From positions 682,001-746,000 of the forward strand of contig NZ_CP030064.1 in the NCBI RefSeq assembly GCF_003990725.2: DNA of 64,000 nt. Direction: 5' to 3'. The notes beneath the pieces were generated by a model. It was not told where the DNA came from. It did not search any database and was given only the letters and a program-made list of their open reading frames with translations. Position 1 is the first letter of the stretch, and the number at the start of each line of letters is the position of its first letter. Shown here piece by piece: positions 16,137 to 27,056 of the stretch. Both the position numbers and the translations under genes were made by a program. This stretch comes from Halorubrum sp. PV6. Its GTDB lineage: Archaea > Halobacteriota > Halobacteria > Halobacteriales > Haloferacaceae.

Positions 16137-18179
16137 ATGATTGATGTGTTTTCGTACGTTCCGGCGATCGTTCTCCTCCCGTTCTTCTCGTTCCTCGTCG
16201 CTCTCAGCGTCGGGAAGTACCTCCCGAAAGGCGGCGCGTTCGGCGGTATCGCGGCGACGGCAGGCTCGTTCCTGCTCTCGCTGTGGGTACTCGCGTCCGT
16301 CGCGGGCGGGGAGGCGGCGAACCGCACGCTCTACACGTGGGCAAGCGGCGGCGGGATCGGCCCGACGGACGTGGAGCTGTCCTTCGGCATCCTGATCGAC
16401 CCGCTGTCGGCGCTCATGCTCGTCATCGTTACGCTCGTGGCGATGCTCGTCCACGTGTTCTCGCTCGGTTACATGAACGACGAGGGCGAGACCGGGCTCC
16501 CCCGGTACTACGCCGGACTCGGCCTGTTCACGGCGTCGATGCTCGGCTTCGTCGTCGCCGACAACCTGCTGATGGCGTTCATGTTCTTCGAGCTGGTCGG
16601 ACTCTGTTCGTACCTGCTCATCGGGTTCCACTTCCGCGAGCCCGGCCCGCCGTCGGCGGCGAAGAAGGCGTTCCTCGTCACCCGCTTCGGTGACTACTTC
16701 TTCCTTATCGGCGTCGTCGCCGTCCTCGCGACGTTCGGGACGGCGCAGTTCGGCGGTCCGGAATCGTTCCCGGCGCTCGCCGAGGCGGCGCTCGCCGGTG
16801 AGGGATCGCTCGCATGGACTCCCGGCGGCGTCGGCGTCCAAACGTGGTTCACCGTCGTCGGGCTCCTCGTGTTGGGCGGTGTCGTCGGGAAGTCCGCACA
16901 GTTCCCGCTTCACACCTGGCTCCCCGACGCGATGGAGGGCCCGACGCCCGTCTCCGCGCTCATCCACGCCGCGACGATGGTTGCGGCCGGCGTCTACCTC
17001 GTCGCGCGGATGTACGGGTTCTACGCCCTCACGCCGACGACGCTCGCGGTAATCGCCTTCATCGGCGGCTTTACCGCGCTGTTCGCGGCGACGATGGGGC
17101 TCGTGAAAGACGAACTGAAGCAGGTGCTCGCGTACTCGACCATCTCGCAGTACGGCTACATGATGCTCGCGCTCGGCTCGGGCGGGTACGTGGCCGCGGT
17201 CTTCCACCTGACCACGCACGCCTTCTTCAAGGCACTGCTGTTCCTCGGTGCCGGTGCGGTGATCATCGCCATGCACCACAACGAGAACATGTGGGACATG
17301 GGCGGGCTCAAATCGAAGATGCCCGTCACCTACTACACCTTCCTCGCCGGGTCGCTCGCGCTCGCCGGCATCTTCCCGTTCGCCGGCTTCTGGTCGAAAG
17401 ACGAGATCCTCTACGAGGCGCTCGTTCACGCGCCCGGCGAACCGCTGCTGTTCGGCGGCTACCTGATGGGGCTGCTCGCGGTGCCCGTCACGGCCTTCTA
17501 CACCTTCCGGATGGTGTTCTTGACCTTCCACGGTGAGGCCCGGAGCGACACCGCACGCGACCCCGAACCCGTTCGCTGGAACGTGAAGGGGCCGCTGACG
17601 GTCCTCGGGTCGCTCGCGGTCGTGACCGGATTCATCAACATGGTGCCGGTCCAGAAGGTCCTGGGACTCGAGGGGATCGACTTCCTCCACCTGTGGCTCG
17701 ACAACGAGTGGGGCGGGATCGAGGGACTCTCCTCGCACCACTACGGAGACATCGGGCCGTACAGCAGCCAGTACCTCGTCGGCGGCGAGGTCGGCACGGT
17801 GCTCGCCGGCGCGGCCGTCTCGCTCGGCCTGGCGCTGGCCGGCCTCGGCGTCGCCTGGCGGCTCTACAACGTTCCGTCGCCGACGGAACACACGGCGAAG
17901 CTCGGCGGGATCAAAGACGTGCTGTACAACAACTACTACTTAGACGAACTGCAGGTATGGCTCGCGTATCGAACTGAGGACGTGGCCGGCGGCGCAAACA
18001 CCTTCGACCAAGGCATCATCGACGGCGTCGTCAACGGCGTCTCGTCGGTGAGCCTCTTCGGAGGGAGTCGCGTCCGGCGGCTCCAGAACGGCGTGGTGTC
18101 GCAGTACGCCATGCTGCTTACGCTGGGGCTCGTCGCGCTCATCCTTGTCCTCGGCCTGACCGAAGGAGGGTTCCTATGA
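16137..18179 (+). CDS. nuoL: Complex I subunit NuoL
   Basis: A 680-residue distal antiporter-like subunit with about 16 membrane helices and the long lateral C-terminal helix. Conserved patterns are WEGVGLCSYLLIG-type FFELVGLCSYLLIGFHF, GKSAQFPLHTWLPDAMEGPTPVSALIHAATMVAAGVYL and the broken-helix region LAYSTISQYGYMMLALG. It pumps protons at the end of the membrane arm. It overlaps nuoM by four bases. Confidence 0.95.
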   Translation: MIDVFSYVPAIVLLPFFSFLVALSVGKYLPKGGAFGGIAATAGSFLLSLWVLASVAGGEAANRTLYTWASGGGIGPTDVELSFGILIDPLSALMLVIVTLVAMLVHVFSLGYMNDEGETGLPRYYAGLGLFTASMLGFVVADNLLMAFMFFELVGLCSYLLIGFHFREPGPPSAAKKAFLVTRFGDYFFLIGVVAVLATFGTAQFGGPESFPALAEAALAGEGSLAWTPGGVGVQTWFTVVGLLVLGGVVGKSAQFPLHTWLPDAMEGPTPVSALIHAATMVAAGVYLVARMYGFYALTPTTLAVIAFIGGFTALFAATMGLVKDELKQVLAYSTISQYGYMMLALGSGGYVAAVFHLTTHAFFKALLFLGAGAVIIAMHHNENMWDMGGLKSKMPVTYYTFLAGSLALAGIFPFAGFWSKDEILYEALVHAPGEPLLFGGYLMGLLAVPVTAFYTFRMVFLTFHGEARSDTARDPEPVRWNVKGPLTVLGSLAVVTGFINMVPVQKVLGLEGIDFLHLWLDNEWGGIEGLSSHHYGDIGPYSSQYLVGGEVGTVLAGAAVSLGLALAGLGVAWRLYNVPSPTEHTAKLGGIKDVLYNNYYLDELQVWLAYRTEDVAGGANTFDQGIIDGVVNGVSSVSLFGGSRVRRLQNGVVSQYAMLLTLGLVALILVLGLTEGGFL

Positions 18180-19708
18180 TACTTGAAGCGCTCATCGGCG
18201 TGACGTTCGTCGCCGCGCTCCTCGTGCTCTTGGCCCCGGACGCGTGGGCCGGCCGGCTGGCGTTCGTGTTAAGTTTGCTCCCGTTCGCCGGGTCGCTGTA
18301 CCTCTGGTCCGGCTTCGACGCCGCCGGCAACGCACTCAAGGGCGGCGACATCGCGTACGCGACGCAGGTCGAGTGGCTGGAAGTCGGCGGACGGACCGTG
18401 TCGTGGTTCGTCGGGCTGGACGGGATCAGCCTCCCGCTCGTCGTCCTCACGACCTTCCTCGTCCCGCTCGCAATCGTCAGCGCGTGGACGCCGATCGACG
18501 CCCGGCAGAGTCAGTTCTACGGGCTCATGTTGTTCATGGAGGCGAATCTGCTCGGCGTGTTCACCGCGCTGGACTTCTTCCTGTGGTTCGTCTTCTGGGA
18601 GGCCGTCCTCGTCCCGATGTACTTCCTCATCGGCGTCTGGGGCGGTCCGCGCCGGAAGTACGCCGCGATCAAGTTCTTCGTGTACACGAACGCGGCGTCG
18701 CTGCTGATGTTCATCGGGTTCATGTCGCTGACCTTTGCGCTCGGCGACTCCGTGAGCTCGTTCGCGCTGCCGGAGATCACGGGGGCCATCGCCAACGGCG
18801 GACTCGGTGAGTTCTTCGGCATCGCCGGCGGACAGATCGCGCTGTTCGCGTTCCTCGCGATGTTCCTCGGGTTCGCGGTGAAGGTCCCGATCGTGCCGTT
18901 CCACACGTGGCTCCCGGACGCCCACGTCGAGGCGCCGACACCGGTGTCGGTGCTCCTGGCGGGCGTCCTCCTGAAGATGGGGACGTACGCGCTGCTCCGG
19001 TTCAACTTCACGATGCTCCCCGAGCAGGCGTCCGCGCTCGCGGTGCCGATCGCGGCCATCGCCGTCATCAGCGTCATCTACGGCGCAATGTTGGCGCTGG
19101 CACAGAAAGACCTCAAGCGCATCGTCGCGTACTCGTCCGTCTCCTCGATGGGCTACGTCATCCTCGGCCTGATCGTGTTCACCGAGTACGGCGTCGGCGG
19201 CGCGACCTTCCAGATGGTCGCACACGGCCTCATCTCGGGGCTGATGTTCATGGCCGTCGGCGTCATCTACAACGCGACGCACACCCGGATGGTCGGCGAC
19301 ATGTCCGGCATGGCCGACCGGATGCCCATCGCCGTGGGCATCCTCGTCGCCGGGGCGTTCGGCTACATGGGACTCCCGCTGATGGCCGGCTTCGCCGGGG
19401 AGTTCTTCATCTTCGTCGGCTCCTTCGCCGCGCCGACGCTGCCGTACGCGCCGGTGTTCACGGCACTCGCGATGTTCGGTATCGTCATCGTCGCCGGCTA
19501 CCTGCTGTCGGCGATGCAGAGCACGCTGTTCGGACCCTTCGAGATCGAAACGGACTACGACATCGGTCCCGCGCCGTTCCACGACGTCGCCCCGCTCGCG
19601 GTGCTTCTGGTGGCGATCATCGTGCTCGGCGTCGCGCCCGACATCTTCTTCGAGATGATCCGTGATGCTGCCGTCCCCGTGGTCGAGGGGGTGACCGTCG
19701 ATGGATAG
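18176..19708 (+). CDS. nuoM: Complex I subunit NuoM
   Basis: A 510-residue antiporter-like membrane subunit with about 14 helices. Hallmarks are FWEAVLVPMYFLIGVWGG near residue 140, KVPIVPFHTWLPDAHVEAPTPVSVLLAGVLLKMGTYALLRF, and LKRIVAYSSVSSMGYVILG. The conserved Glu of helix 5 (the E of FWEAVLVP) and Lys of helix 7 are present. Its start overlaps the nuoL stop (ATGA), and it overlaps nuoN by eight bases. Confidence 0.95.
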   Translation: MILEALIGVTFVAALLVLLAPDAWAGRLAFVLSLLPFAGSLYLWSGFDAAGNALKGGDIAYATQVEWLEVGGRTVSWFVGLDGISLPLVVLTTFLVPLAIVSAWTPIDARQSQFYGLMLFMEANLLGVFTALDFFLWFVFWEAVLVPMYFLIGVWGGPRRKYAAIKFFVYTNAASLLMFIGFMSLTFALGDSVSSFALPEITGAIANGGLGEFFGIAGGQIALFAFLAMFLGFAVKVPIVPFHTWLPDAHVEAPTPVSVLLAGVLLKMGTYALLRFNFTMLPEQASALAVPIAAIAVISVIYGAMLALAQKDLKRIVAYSSVSSMGYVILGLIVFTEYGVGGATFQMVAHGLISGLMFMAVGVIYNATHTRMVGDMSGMADRMPIAVGILVAGAFGYMGLPLMAGFAGEFFIFVGSFAAPTLPYAPVFTALAMFGIVIVAGYLLSAMQSTLFGPFEIETDYDIGPAPFHDVAPLAVLLVAIIVLGVAPDIFFEMIRDAAVPVVEGVTVDG

Positions 19709-21191
19709 CACGCTACCGAACCTGGTCGCGCTGCTCCCCGTCCTCCTGCTCGCGTTCACGGGGCTCGCGCTGCTGCTCGTCGACACGATCAGTCCCGACG
19801 CGCGGTCGAACACCTCGATGGCGATCGTCGGCGCCGTCGGATCGCTGGCCGCGCTCGCGGCGAGCGTCTGGCTGGTCGTCGCCGGCAGCGGCGAGCCGAT
19901 CACGCTGCTCGCCGAGGCGATCAAAGTCGACACGATGGCGCTGTTTTTCACCGCCATCTTCGCCTCCGTGACGGCGCTCGTCGTCGTCGCGGCCCACGAC
20001 TACTTCCACGACCACCCGAGCCCGGCGGCGTTCTACTCGCTCGTCGTGTTCGCGGCGACCGGGATGGCGCTGCTCGCGGCCGCGAACTCCCTCGCGGTCG
20101 TCTTCGTCGCCTTAGAGATGGTGTCGCTGCCGTCGTACGTCCTCGTCGCCTACCTCAAGGAGAACCGCGGGAGCGTCGAGGCGGGGATGAAGTACTTCCT
20201 CGTCGGCGCGCTCTCGTCGGCGATATTCCTGTTCGGCATCTCGCTCGTGTACGCGGCGACAGGGTCGCTCCTGTTCGCCGACGTCGCTGAAGGGATCGGC
20301 TCGCTCGACGGTCTCGCCGGCGTCGCCGGCATCGGCATCGTGATGATCGTCGGCGGGGTCGCGTTCAAGACCGCCTCCGTGCCGTTCCACTTCTGGGCGC
20401 CGGAGGCGTACGAAGGCGCGCCCGCACCGGTGAGCGCGTTCCTCTCGTCCGCCTCGAAGGCGGCCGGGTTCGTGGTCGCGTTCCGCCTCTTCACCGAGGC
20501 GTTCCCGGTGGGCGCAGCGCCCGCCATCGACTGGGTGCTCGCGTTCGGGATCTTAGCGGCCGTGACGATGACGCTCGGTAACTTCGCGGCGGCGGTCCAA
20601 GAGGAGGTCAAGCGGATGCTCGCGTACTCCTCGATCGGGCACGCGGGCTACGTGCTCATCGGCGTCGCGGCCCTCTCGCAGGGCTCCGGCGGGAACGGTG
20701 CCGTGATGGGCGCCGCGATGGCGCACCTGCTCGTCTACGGCTTTATGAACACCGGCGCGTTCCTCTTCGTCGCGATGGCGGAGCGGTGGGGTGTCGGCCG
20801 GACCTTCGAGGACTACGCCGGGCTCGCCAAGCGCGCGCCCGTCGCCTCCACGGCGATGGCCGTGTTCATGTTCTCGCTCGCCGGCCTGCCACCCTTCGCC
20901 GGGTTCTTCTCGAAGTACTTCCTGTTCATGGGCGCCATCGACAACGGCTTCCTGTGGCTGGCGGCCGTCGGCGCCGTCAACAGCGTCATCTCGCTGTACT
21001 ACTACAGTCGGGTCGTGAAGGCGCTGTTCATCGACGATCCGGCGTCGTCGAGCGCGCTCGACGCGATCGACGTGCGGCCGACCGGCCTGTACGCGGCGGT
21101 CGTCTTCGCCGCGGTCGCGACGGTGCTGCTCCTGCCCGGCTTCGGCCCGGTCATCGAGACCGCCGAGGCCGCCGCGTCGGCGCTGTTCTGA
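19701..21191 (+). CDS. nuoN: Complex I subunit NuoN
   Basis: A 496-residue antiporter-like membrane subunit with about 14 helices, the last gene of the operon. Typical blocks are ALEMVSLPSYVLVAYLKENRGSVEAGMKYF near residue 135, KTASVPFHFWAPEAYEGAPAPVSAFLSSASKAAGF and VKRMLAYSSIGHAGYVLIG. The operon ends without nuoE, nuoF or nuoG. A T-rich terminator follows. Confidence 0.95.
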   Translation: MDSTLPNLVALLPVLLLAFTGLALLLVDTISPDARSNTSMAIVGAVGSLAALAASVWLVVAGSGEPITLLAEAIKVDTMALFFTAIFASVTALVVVAAHDYFHDHPSPAAFYSLVVFAATGMALLAAANSLAVVFVALEMVSLPSYVLVAYLKENRGSVEAGMKYFLVGALSSAIFLFGISLVYAATGSLLFADVAEGIGSLDGLAGVAGIGIVMIVGGVAFKTASVPFHFWAPEAYEGAPAPVSAFLSSASKAAGFVVAFRLFTEAFPVGAAPAIDWVLAFGILAAVTMTLGNFAAAVQEEVKRMLAYSSIGHAGYVLIGVAALSQGSGGNGAVMGAAMAHLLVYGFMNTGAFLFVAMAERWGVGRTFEDYAGLAKRAPVASTAMAVFMFSLAGLPPFAGFFSKYFLFMGAIDNGFLWLAAVGAVNSVISLYYYSRVVKALFIDDPASSSALDAIDVRPTGLYAAVVFAAVATVLLLPGFGPVIETAEAAASALF

Positions 21192-21199
21192 CGCGCCGG

Positions 21200-21219
21200 C
21201 TCCGTTTTTCGCCGTTTTA
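21200..21219 (+). terminator. T-rich terminator of the nuo operon
   Basis: CTCCGTTTTTCGCCGTTTTAT, with two T-runs separated by CGCCG, begins about ten bases after the nuoN stop. Stacked T-runs without an obvious hairpin are typical archaeal terminators. Confidence 0.5.
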
Positions 21220-21277
21220 TACGGGCCTTCGGTACCGCTATCCGCAGGTATTAGCGCGTTCGGTCCCACCATTCGGT

Positions 21278-21607
21278 ATGAGTCGAACTCGGACGTACCG
21301 CTGTCTGAACTGTCTCGAACACACCGTGAGCCGCGAGTTCGACACCTCGCACCTCTCGGTGACGTGCCCGAACTGCGACTCGTTCGAGCGGTTCGTCAAC
21401 GAGGCGGTGTACCAACGGTTTCAGTCGTTCGAGGAGTCGCCGCCGCCGGAGTTCGAGTGGAACCGCCTCGACAAAATGGAGAAGCTCGTCGTCGCAGAGC
21501 GGCTCGTCCGCTCGACGAAGACGCTCGCCGACTTCGAAATCGTCGACAGTGGCGCGCCGGACGAGGGCGCCGACGGCGAGCCGGGCGAGTCGCCCGCGCT
21601 CAAATAG
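21278..21607 (+). CDS. Small zinc-ribbon protein
   Basis: A 109-residue protein with two CxxC knuckles near the N-terminus (CLNC around residue 8 and CPNC around residue 30), which form a single zinc ribbon. A helical acidic region (about 60-90) and a disordered tail follow. Such haloarchaeal zinc ribbons are presumed to bind nucleic acid or protein; no specific function is known. The open frame runs further upstream into nuoN, but the ATG at 21278 starts directly before the ribbon and lies after an AT-rich segment. It is convergent with the gar1-like gene. Confidence 0.78.
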   Translation: MSRTRTYRCLNCLEHTVSREFDTSHLSVTCPNCDSFERFVNEAVYQRFQSFEESPPPEFEWNRLDKMEKLVVAERLVRSTKTLADFEIVDSGAPDEGADGEPGESPALK

Positions 21608-21619
21608 CGCCGAGCAGCG

Positions 21620-21847
21620 TTACCGGGCGTACAGTTTGCCGCCGACGAGCGCCGCGAGGTCGTCGTCGTTCGGCGTCACCGCCACGTACGGCCGCTCGAC
21701 GGGACCAAACACGTCGACGACGCGGCCGACCGTCGCCAGCGACTCGTCGACGACGGACGACCCGATGCGCGGCGGCTCTGTCTCCGAGGCCGTGCGCGCG
21801 ATGGCGAGGCCGCCGGCGGTGCGGACGACGGTGCCGACGCGGCGCAT
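21620..21847 (-). CDS. gar1: H/ACA RNP protein Gar1
   Basis: A 75-residue single-domain protein with the six-stranded barrel pattern of archaeal Gar1: MRRVGTVVRTAGGLAIAR, then SVVDESLATVGRVVDVFGPVERPYVAV, ending KLYAR. Gar1 binds the Cbf5 pseudouridine synthase and helps product release in H/ACA guide RNPs. The neighbouring upstream gene encodes SRP19, and srp19-gar1 is a common archaeal pair. The frame is open upstream, but the ATG at 21847 lies two bases from the SRP19 stop and begins the domain. Confidence 0.87.
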   Translation of the reverse strand: MRRVGTVVRTAGGLAIARTASETEPPRIGSSVVDESLATVGRVVDVFGPVERPYVAVTPNDDDLAALVGGKLYAR

Positions 21848-21849
21848 CG

Positions 21850-22128
21850 TCACTCTCGGATGACGCCGAGGTAGGCCCCGACCGCCTGCACGAGGTCGTT
21901 TTTCGCGGTGTCTTCGGTTCCCCGAACGACCACCGCGCCGCGGGGCTCGAACTCCCGCGAGTAGGCTTTCTCGCGTTCGATCACCGCGTCGTACCCAACC
22001 TGCTGGACCGCCTTCGCGATCTCGTCGACGGTCGGCTCCTCGATCGCGAGGTCCATCGGAACGCGACGCCCCGCGGACCGCGACAGATCGGCGTCGAAGT
22101 ACGCTGGATAGACGACGTTCTCGACCAT
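21850..22128 (-). CDS. srp19: Signal recognition particle 19 kDa protein
   Basis: A 92-residue SRP19 that binds the SRP RNA and promotes SRP54 loading during membrane protein targeting. The N-terminal pattern [20 protein letters not shown] is diagnostic, and [26 protein letters not shown] follows as in other archaeal members. The stop lies two bases before the gar1 start, so they form an operon. The start is the ATG at 22128, next to a TATA-like ATATAT stretch just upstream. Confidence 0.93.
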   Translation of the reverse strand: MVENVVYPAYFDADLSRSAGRRVPMDLAIEEPTVDEIAKAVQQVGYDAVIEREKAYSREFEPRGAVVVRGTEDTAKNDLVQAVGAYLGVIRE

Positions 22129-22203
22129 ATATCAGAGACGCGAGCGCGTGTCGTAAGGTCGTTTCGGACCGACTCGGAGCCGCGATTGCAGTCCTCGATT
22201 CGG

Positions 22204-24126
22204 TTACGATGTTCTGAACTCGAAGCGCGCGCCGCCAGACTCGCCGGCCACCGCGTGAACCTCCCACCCGTGGGCCTCGGCGATGCGCTCGCTGATCGCG
22301 AGCCCGAGCCCGGTCCCCTCCTCGTTGGTCGTGAACCCGCTCTCGAACACGCGGTGCGCCTCTTCCGGGAGCCCACAGCCGTCGTCTTCGACGAAGAACC
22401 CCTCGCCGTCGCCGTCCGCAGTCTCGGAGCCGAGGCCGCCGATGCGCACCGTGAGGCGGTCGCCCGCACACTCCTCTGTGGGAGACTCGGGCTCATCGCC
22501 CGCCGGCTGCCCGTGTTCGACGCTGTTCCGAAACATGTTCTCTAACAGCTCACGGGTCCGGGCCGGGTCCGCGGTGAGCGCCACGTCGTTCGCGACGACC
22601 AAGTCGGCGCGGGGGGTGTCGACGCTCTGCCAGGCCTCTCGACCGACCGCCGCGAGCGAGACCGATTCCGTGTCGCTGACCGACTGGCCCTGCCTGGCCA
22701 GCGAGAGCAGGTCGCCGACGAGCTCGTCTATCCGACCCAACGCCTCGCCGGCCGTCGCGAGATGGGCCGTCTCCCCGGTTTCGCTCGCAAGGTCGACGTA
22801 CCCTTCGGCGACAGACAGCGGGTTCCGGAGGTCGTGTGAGACGATGCTCGCGAACTCGTCGAGCCGCTCGTTTTGCTCCCTGAGTTTCGCTTCGCGCTCG
22901 CGTTGCTCCGTGACGTCGGTATAAATGGCGTACCCCGAGCCGTTGTCCTCGTCGAGCCGGACCGGGACCACGTGAACGATGAAGTGGCGGGCGCCGTCGG
23001 CCGTTTTTCGGGCCGCTTCGCACCGAACGCTCTCGCCGCGCTGGAGCCGGGTGTTGATCTCGGCGACCTCTTGGACCGCCGTCGTCTCGTCGGGGATGAC
23101 GTAGTCGTCTATCGACTCGCCGACGACGGTCTCCGCGTCGTAGCCGAACGTCGCCTCGAAGGCCTCGTTGACGCGGTAGACGACCGGCTCGCCGTCGACG
23201 TAATCGTAGGCGACGGCCGGGTCGGGGATGTTCGAGAACAGCGCGAGCAAGTGCTCGTGTTCCGTCCGGAGGGCCTCGTCGACGCGGATCCGGTCGAGGG
23301 TCTCCTCGACGTGCGACGCGAGCAGCGCCGCGAGTCGCCGGTCGCCCGCGTCGAACCCGTCCTCGTCGGTCGCGAGCTGGAACACGGTGTCGCTGCCGAC
23401 CGGAATCGAGAGGACCGAGTCGTAGGGGCTCTCGTCGCTCGACCGGGACTCGATCACCGGTTCGCCGTCCTCGATGGCGGCGCCGGCCGAGCCGCGGCCG
23501 ACGCGGACCCGCTCGCAGTCTTCGACCGCGACCTCGGCCGACGCCGCGCTCGGTTCGACCCACTCCTCGTCGCGCACGCCGACGACGCAGTGGTATCGAG
23601 GGAACACCTCGCTTGCGACGTCGATGGCCGTTTGGTGGGCCTCCTCGGTCGACCGCACCGACGCGAGCCGCGTCATCTCGGCGTTCAACTGCTCGATCCG
23701 TGACGGCGTCCGCGCCGGTTCGTCGTGTCTCCGGTCGGCGTCGCCTCTGGCGGCGAGCCAGCGGACCGTCGCGTCCAACTCGGCGCGGGTGGTCGCGACT
23801 GCGTCGACGAGCGGGTCGGTGGCCGTCGCCCCGGTGGGGTCGTCGACGAGCGCGACCACTCGGCACGCTCGGCTCTGCCCCCTGACGGAGTCGAGTCCCT
23901 CCGCGTCGACCACGACGACGACGTCCGCCCTCCCGACGTCCGTGTCGCCGTCGCCGGGAGAACGCGAGGGCGAAACGTCGGCGGCGGCCGCGGCAGTGGC
24001 CTCGGCGGACGGTATCGCGCCGGCCACGTCGCTCGCCGTCTCCGCGTCCCCGGCGAGAACGAGAACGGACGGCCGCGCTTCGGACTCAGACTCCACGATA
24101 CATTTGATAACTGTTCGCATGCGCAT
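22204..24126 (-). CDS. PAS/GAF sensor histidine kinase
   Basis: A 640-residue soluble kinase without transmembrane helices, so it senses an internal signal. The order is a degenerate receiver-like N-terminus (about 20-125, no phospho-acceptor pattern), a GAF domain (about 150-285), a PAS domain (about 290-405, [26 protein letters not shown]) and a HisKA/HATPase core. The core shows the H-box SHDLRNPL, N-box [10 protein letters not shown]1 DDGCGLPE and G2 GTGLGLAI. No response regulator is adjacent. The start is uncertain: ATG at 24126 or 24120 gives the longest frame, but an AATTTATG box lies immediately upstream, so a leaderless GTG at 24096 is also plausible. It is divergent from alaS. Confidence 0.87.
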   Translation of the reverse strand: MRMRTVIKCIVESESEARPSVLVLAGDAETASDVAGAIPSAEATAAAAADVSPSRSPGDGDTDVGRADVVVVVDAEGLDSVRGQSRACRVVALVDDPTGATATDPLVDAVATTRAELDATVRWLAARGDADRRHDEPARTPSRIEQLNAEMTRLASVRSTEEAHQTAIDVASEVFPRYHCVVGVRDEEWVEPSAASAEVAVEDCERVRVGRGSAGAAIEDGEPVIESRSSDESPYDSVLSIPVGSDTVFQLATDEDGFDAGDRRLAALLASHVEETLDRIRVDEALRTEHEHLLALFSNIPDPAVAYDYVDGEPVVYRVNEAFEATFGYDAETVVGESIDDYVIPDETTAVQEVAEINTRLQRGESVRCEAARKTADGARHFIVHVVPVRLDEDNGSGYAIYTDVTEQREREAKLREQNERLDEFASIVSHDLRNPLSVAEGYVDLASETGETAHLATAGEALGRIDELVGDLLSLARQGQSVSDTESVSLAAVGREAWQSVDTPRADLVVANDVALTADPARTRELLENMFRNSVEHGQPAGDEPESPTEECAGDRLTVRIGGLGSETADGDGEGFFVEDDGCGLPEEAHRVFESGFTTNEEGTGLGLAISERIAEAHGWEVHAVAGESGGARFEFRTS

Positions 24127-24255
24127 AAATTTTCCTCAACGACCGTGCCACCTCGATATCGGTCGCGCGGGCGAAGAACCGTCGTACTGAGCGCGGAAAC
24201 CGGGTCGCGCGGTACCCCGGAACCCTTTTGGATGAACACGGGCCACGTTTCAGTA

Positions 24256-27036
24256 ATGAGCGATCTCGAAGCGGAGTACCGCCTTGACTACTTCGAAGAG
24301 GAGGGGTTCGAGCGCAAGGAGTGCCCCGACTGCGGCGCGCACTTCTGGACCCGCGACGCCGACCGCGAACTGTGCGGCGAGCCGCCCTGTGCGGACTACA
24401 GCTTCATCGACGATCCGGGCTTTCCCGAGCCGCACTCGCTGACCGAGATGCGAGAGGCGTTCCTCTCCTTTTTCGAGGATCACGACCACGAGCGGATCGA
24501 GCCGTACCCGGTCGCCGCGAACCGCTGGCGCGACGACGTCCTTCTGACACAGGCGTCGATCTACGACTTCCAACCGCTCGTCACCTCTGGACAGACGCCG
24601 CCGCCTGCGAACCCCCTTACCATCTCCCAGCCCTGTATCCGGATGCAGGACATCGACAACGTGGGGAAGACGGGCCGGCACACGATGGCGTTCGAGATGA
24701 TGGCCCACCACGCGTTCAACACGCGCGAGGAGGTCGACGAGGACGAGTACGCCTACCACGGCGAGGTGTACTGGAAAGACGAGACCGTCGAGTACTGTGA
24801 CGAACTGTTCGAGAGTCTCGGCGCCGACCTCGAAGAGATCACGTACATCGAAGACCCGTGGGTCGGCGGCGGCAACGCCGGACCGGCCATCGAAGTCATT
24901 TATAAAGGCGCCGAGCTGGCAACGCTCGTCTTCATGTGCATGGAGCGGGACCCCGACGGCGACTACGAGATGAAAGACGGGAACACGTACTCGTTCATGG
25001 ACACGTACATCGTCGACACCGGGTACGGGCTCGAACGGTGGACGTGGATGAGCCAGGGGACGGCGACGGTGTACGAGGCCGTCTACCCCGACGCGATCGA
25101 CTTCTTAAAAGAGAACGCGGGGATCGAACACACCGAGACCGAACGCACGATCGTTCACCGCGCCGCGAAGCTCTCCGGACGGCTCGACATCGACGACGTC
25201 GACGACGTAGAGGCCGCCCGCGGCGACATCGCCGACCGGCTCGACGTCGACGTCGACCGGCTCCGCGAACTCGTCGAGCCGCTCGAATCGATCTACGCCA
25301 TCGCCGACCACTCGCGAACGCTCGCGTACATGTTCGGCGACGGCATCGTCCCCTCGAACGTCGGAACGGGCTACCTCGCGCGGATGGTGCTGCGACGCAC
25401 GAAGCGGCTCGTCGACGAGGCGGGCGTCGACGCCCCGCTCGACGAACTGGTCGACATGCAGGCCGAACGGCTCGGCTACGAGAACCGCGACACGATCCGC
25501 GAGATCGTCCGCACCGAAGAGCGGAAATACCGCAAGACGCTCGAACGCGGCTCCCGCAAGGTGGAGTCGCTCGCGGACGAGTACGCCGGCACCGGCGAAC
25601 CGATCCCCACGGAGGCGCTCTTAGAGCTGTACGACTCCCACGGGATCCAGCCGGACATGGTCGCCGACATCGCGGCCGAGCGCGGCGCGACCGTCGACGT
25701 GCCGGACGACTTCTACGCGCTCGTCGCCGACCGACACGAAGAGGAGGACGGCGACGAGACCGTGGCCGACCGCGACGACCGGGTCGCGGACCTCCCCGAC
25801 ACGGAGAAACTGTTCTACGAGAACCAGGGCCGAACCGAGTTCGAGGCCGTCGTCCTCGACGTGTTCGAGCGCGAGGAGGGGTACGACGTCGTCTTAGACC
25901 AGACGATGTTCTACCCCGAAGGGGGCGGCCAGCCGGCGGACAGGGGACAGCTCGCGGCCGGCGAGACGGTCGTGGACGTGGTCGACGTACAGGAGCGCGA
26001 CGGCGTCGTCTTACACCGGACCGACGCCGACCCCGGAAAAGGCGAGTTCGTGCGCGGACAGCTCGACGGCGACCGCCGCGACCGACTGCGCGCGCACCAC
26101 ACGGCGACCCACCTGATCGGGCACGCGGCCCGAGAGGTCCTCGGCGAGCACGTCCGGCAGGCGGGTGCACAGAAGGGGATCGACTCCTCGCGGCTCGACG
26201 TCCGCCACTTCGATCGGATCAGCCGCGACCAGGTCAAAGAGATCGAACGCGTCGCCAACGACCTCGTCCGCGACAACGTCCCGGTGCGACAGGAGTGGCC
26301 CGACCGGAACGCGGCCGAGGCCGAACACGGCTTCGACCTGTACCAGGGCGGCGTCCCGCCGGGAACGAACATCCGACTGATCCACGTCGGCGACGCCGAC
26401 GTGCAGGCCTGCGCCGGCACCCACGTCGACCGCACCGGCGACATCGGCGCGATAAAGGTCTTAAAAACCGAGCCGGTCCAGGACGGCGTCGAGCGGATCG
26501 TGTTCGCCGCCGGCGGCGCGGCCGTCGAGGCGACACAGCGCACCGAGGACGCGCTGTACGACGCCGCGGAGGCGCTCGACGTCGACCCGCTCGACGTGCC
26601 GGAGACCGCGGAGCGGTTCTTCGAGGAGTGGAAGGCGCGGGGCAAGGAGGTCGAGTCGCTGAAAGAGGAGCTCGCGGCCGCGCGGGCCTCCGGCGGCGCC
26701 GACGCCGAGGAGGTCGACTTGGGCGACGCCACGGCCGTGATCCAGCGGCTCGACGGCGACGCCGACGAACTGCGCGCGACGGCCAACGCCCACGTCGACG
26801 ACGGGAAGGTGGCGGTCGTCGGCAGCGGCGCCGACGGCTCCGCGTCCTTCGTCGTCGGCGTCCCCGACGGCGTGGACGTGAACGCCGGACAGGTGGTCTC
26901 CGAACTCGCCGGCCGCGTCGGCGGCGGCGGCGGCGGGCCGCCGGACTTCGCGCAGGGGGGCGGCCCCGACGCCGAGGCGCTCGACGACGCGCTCGCGTCG
27001 GCCCCGGACGTGCTTCGCAGCCTCCAGGAGGCGTAA
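24256..27036 (+). CDS. alaS: Alanyl-tRNA synthetase
   Basis: A 926-residue archaeal-type AlaRS that charges tRNA-Ala. Its N-terminus carries a zinc-binding extension typical of archaea (C23, C26, C40, C45). The class II catalytic domain follows ([56 protein letters not shown]). The editing domain has [12 protein letters not shown] and [11 protein letters not shown], and a C-Ala domain with a glycine-rich linker ends the protein. The ATG at 24256 is preferred; an alternative ATG lies at 24232 and would add eight residues. The tRNA-Ala(GGC) gene is about 33 kb away in this window. Confidence 0.95.
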   Translation: MSDLEAEYRLDYFEEEGFERKECPDCGAHFWTRDADRELCGEPPCADYSFIDDPGFPEPHSLTEMREAFLSFFEDHDHERIEPYPVAANRWRDDVLLTQASIYDFQPLVTSGQTPPPANPLTISQPCIRMQDIDNVGKTGRHTMAFEMMAHHAFNTREEVDEDEYAYHGEVYWKDETVEYCDELFESLGADLEEITYIEDPWVGGGNAGPAIEVIYKGAELATLVFMCMERDPDGDYEMKDGNTYSFMDTYIVDTGYGLERWTWMSQGTATVYEAVYPDAIDFLKENAGIEHTETERTIVHRAAKLSGRLDIDDVDDVEAARGDIADRLDVDVDRLRELVEPLESIYAIADHSRTLAYMFGDGIVPSNVGTGYLARMVLRRTKRLVDEAGVDAPLDELVDMQAERLGYENRDTIREIVRTEERKYRKTLERGSRKVESLADEYAGTGEPIPTEALLELYDSHGIQPDMVADIAAERGATVDVPDDFYALVADRHEEEDGDETVADRDDRVADLPDTEKLFYENQGRTEFEAVVLDVFEREEGYDVVLDQTMFYPEGGGQPADRGQLAAGETVVDVVDVQERDGVVLHRTDADPGKGEFVRGQLDGDRRDRLRAHHTATHLIGHAAREVLGEHVRQAGAQKGIDSSRLDVRHFDRISRDQVKEIERVANDLVRDNVPVRQEWPDRNAAEAEHGFDLYQGGVPPGTNIRLIHVGDADVQACAGTHVDRTGDIGAIKVLKTEPVQDGVERIVFAAGGAAVEATQRTEDALYDAAEALDVDPLDVPETAERFFEEWKARGKEVESLKEELAAARASGGADAEEVDLGDATAVIQRLDGDADELRATANAHVDDGKVAVVGSGADGSASFVVGVPDGVDVNAGQVVSELAGRVGGGGGGPPDFAQGGGPDAEALDDALASAPDVLRSLQEA

Positions 27037-27056
27037 CGAACCCGACTCCCCCTTTC

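Noticed and set aside
16107-17891. A 594-codon open frame on the minus strand opposite nuoL
   Set aside because: Antisense shadow in GC-rich DNA: the translation is Arg/Glu/His repeats without domains, and nuoL is certain on the other strand.
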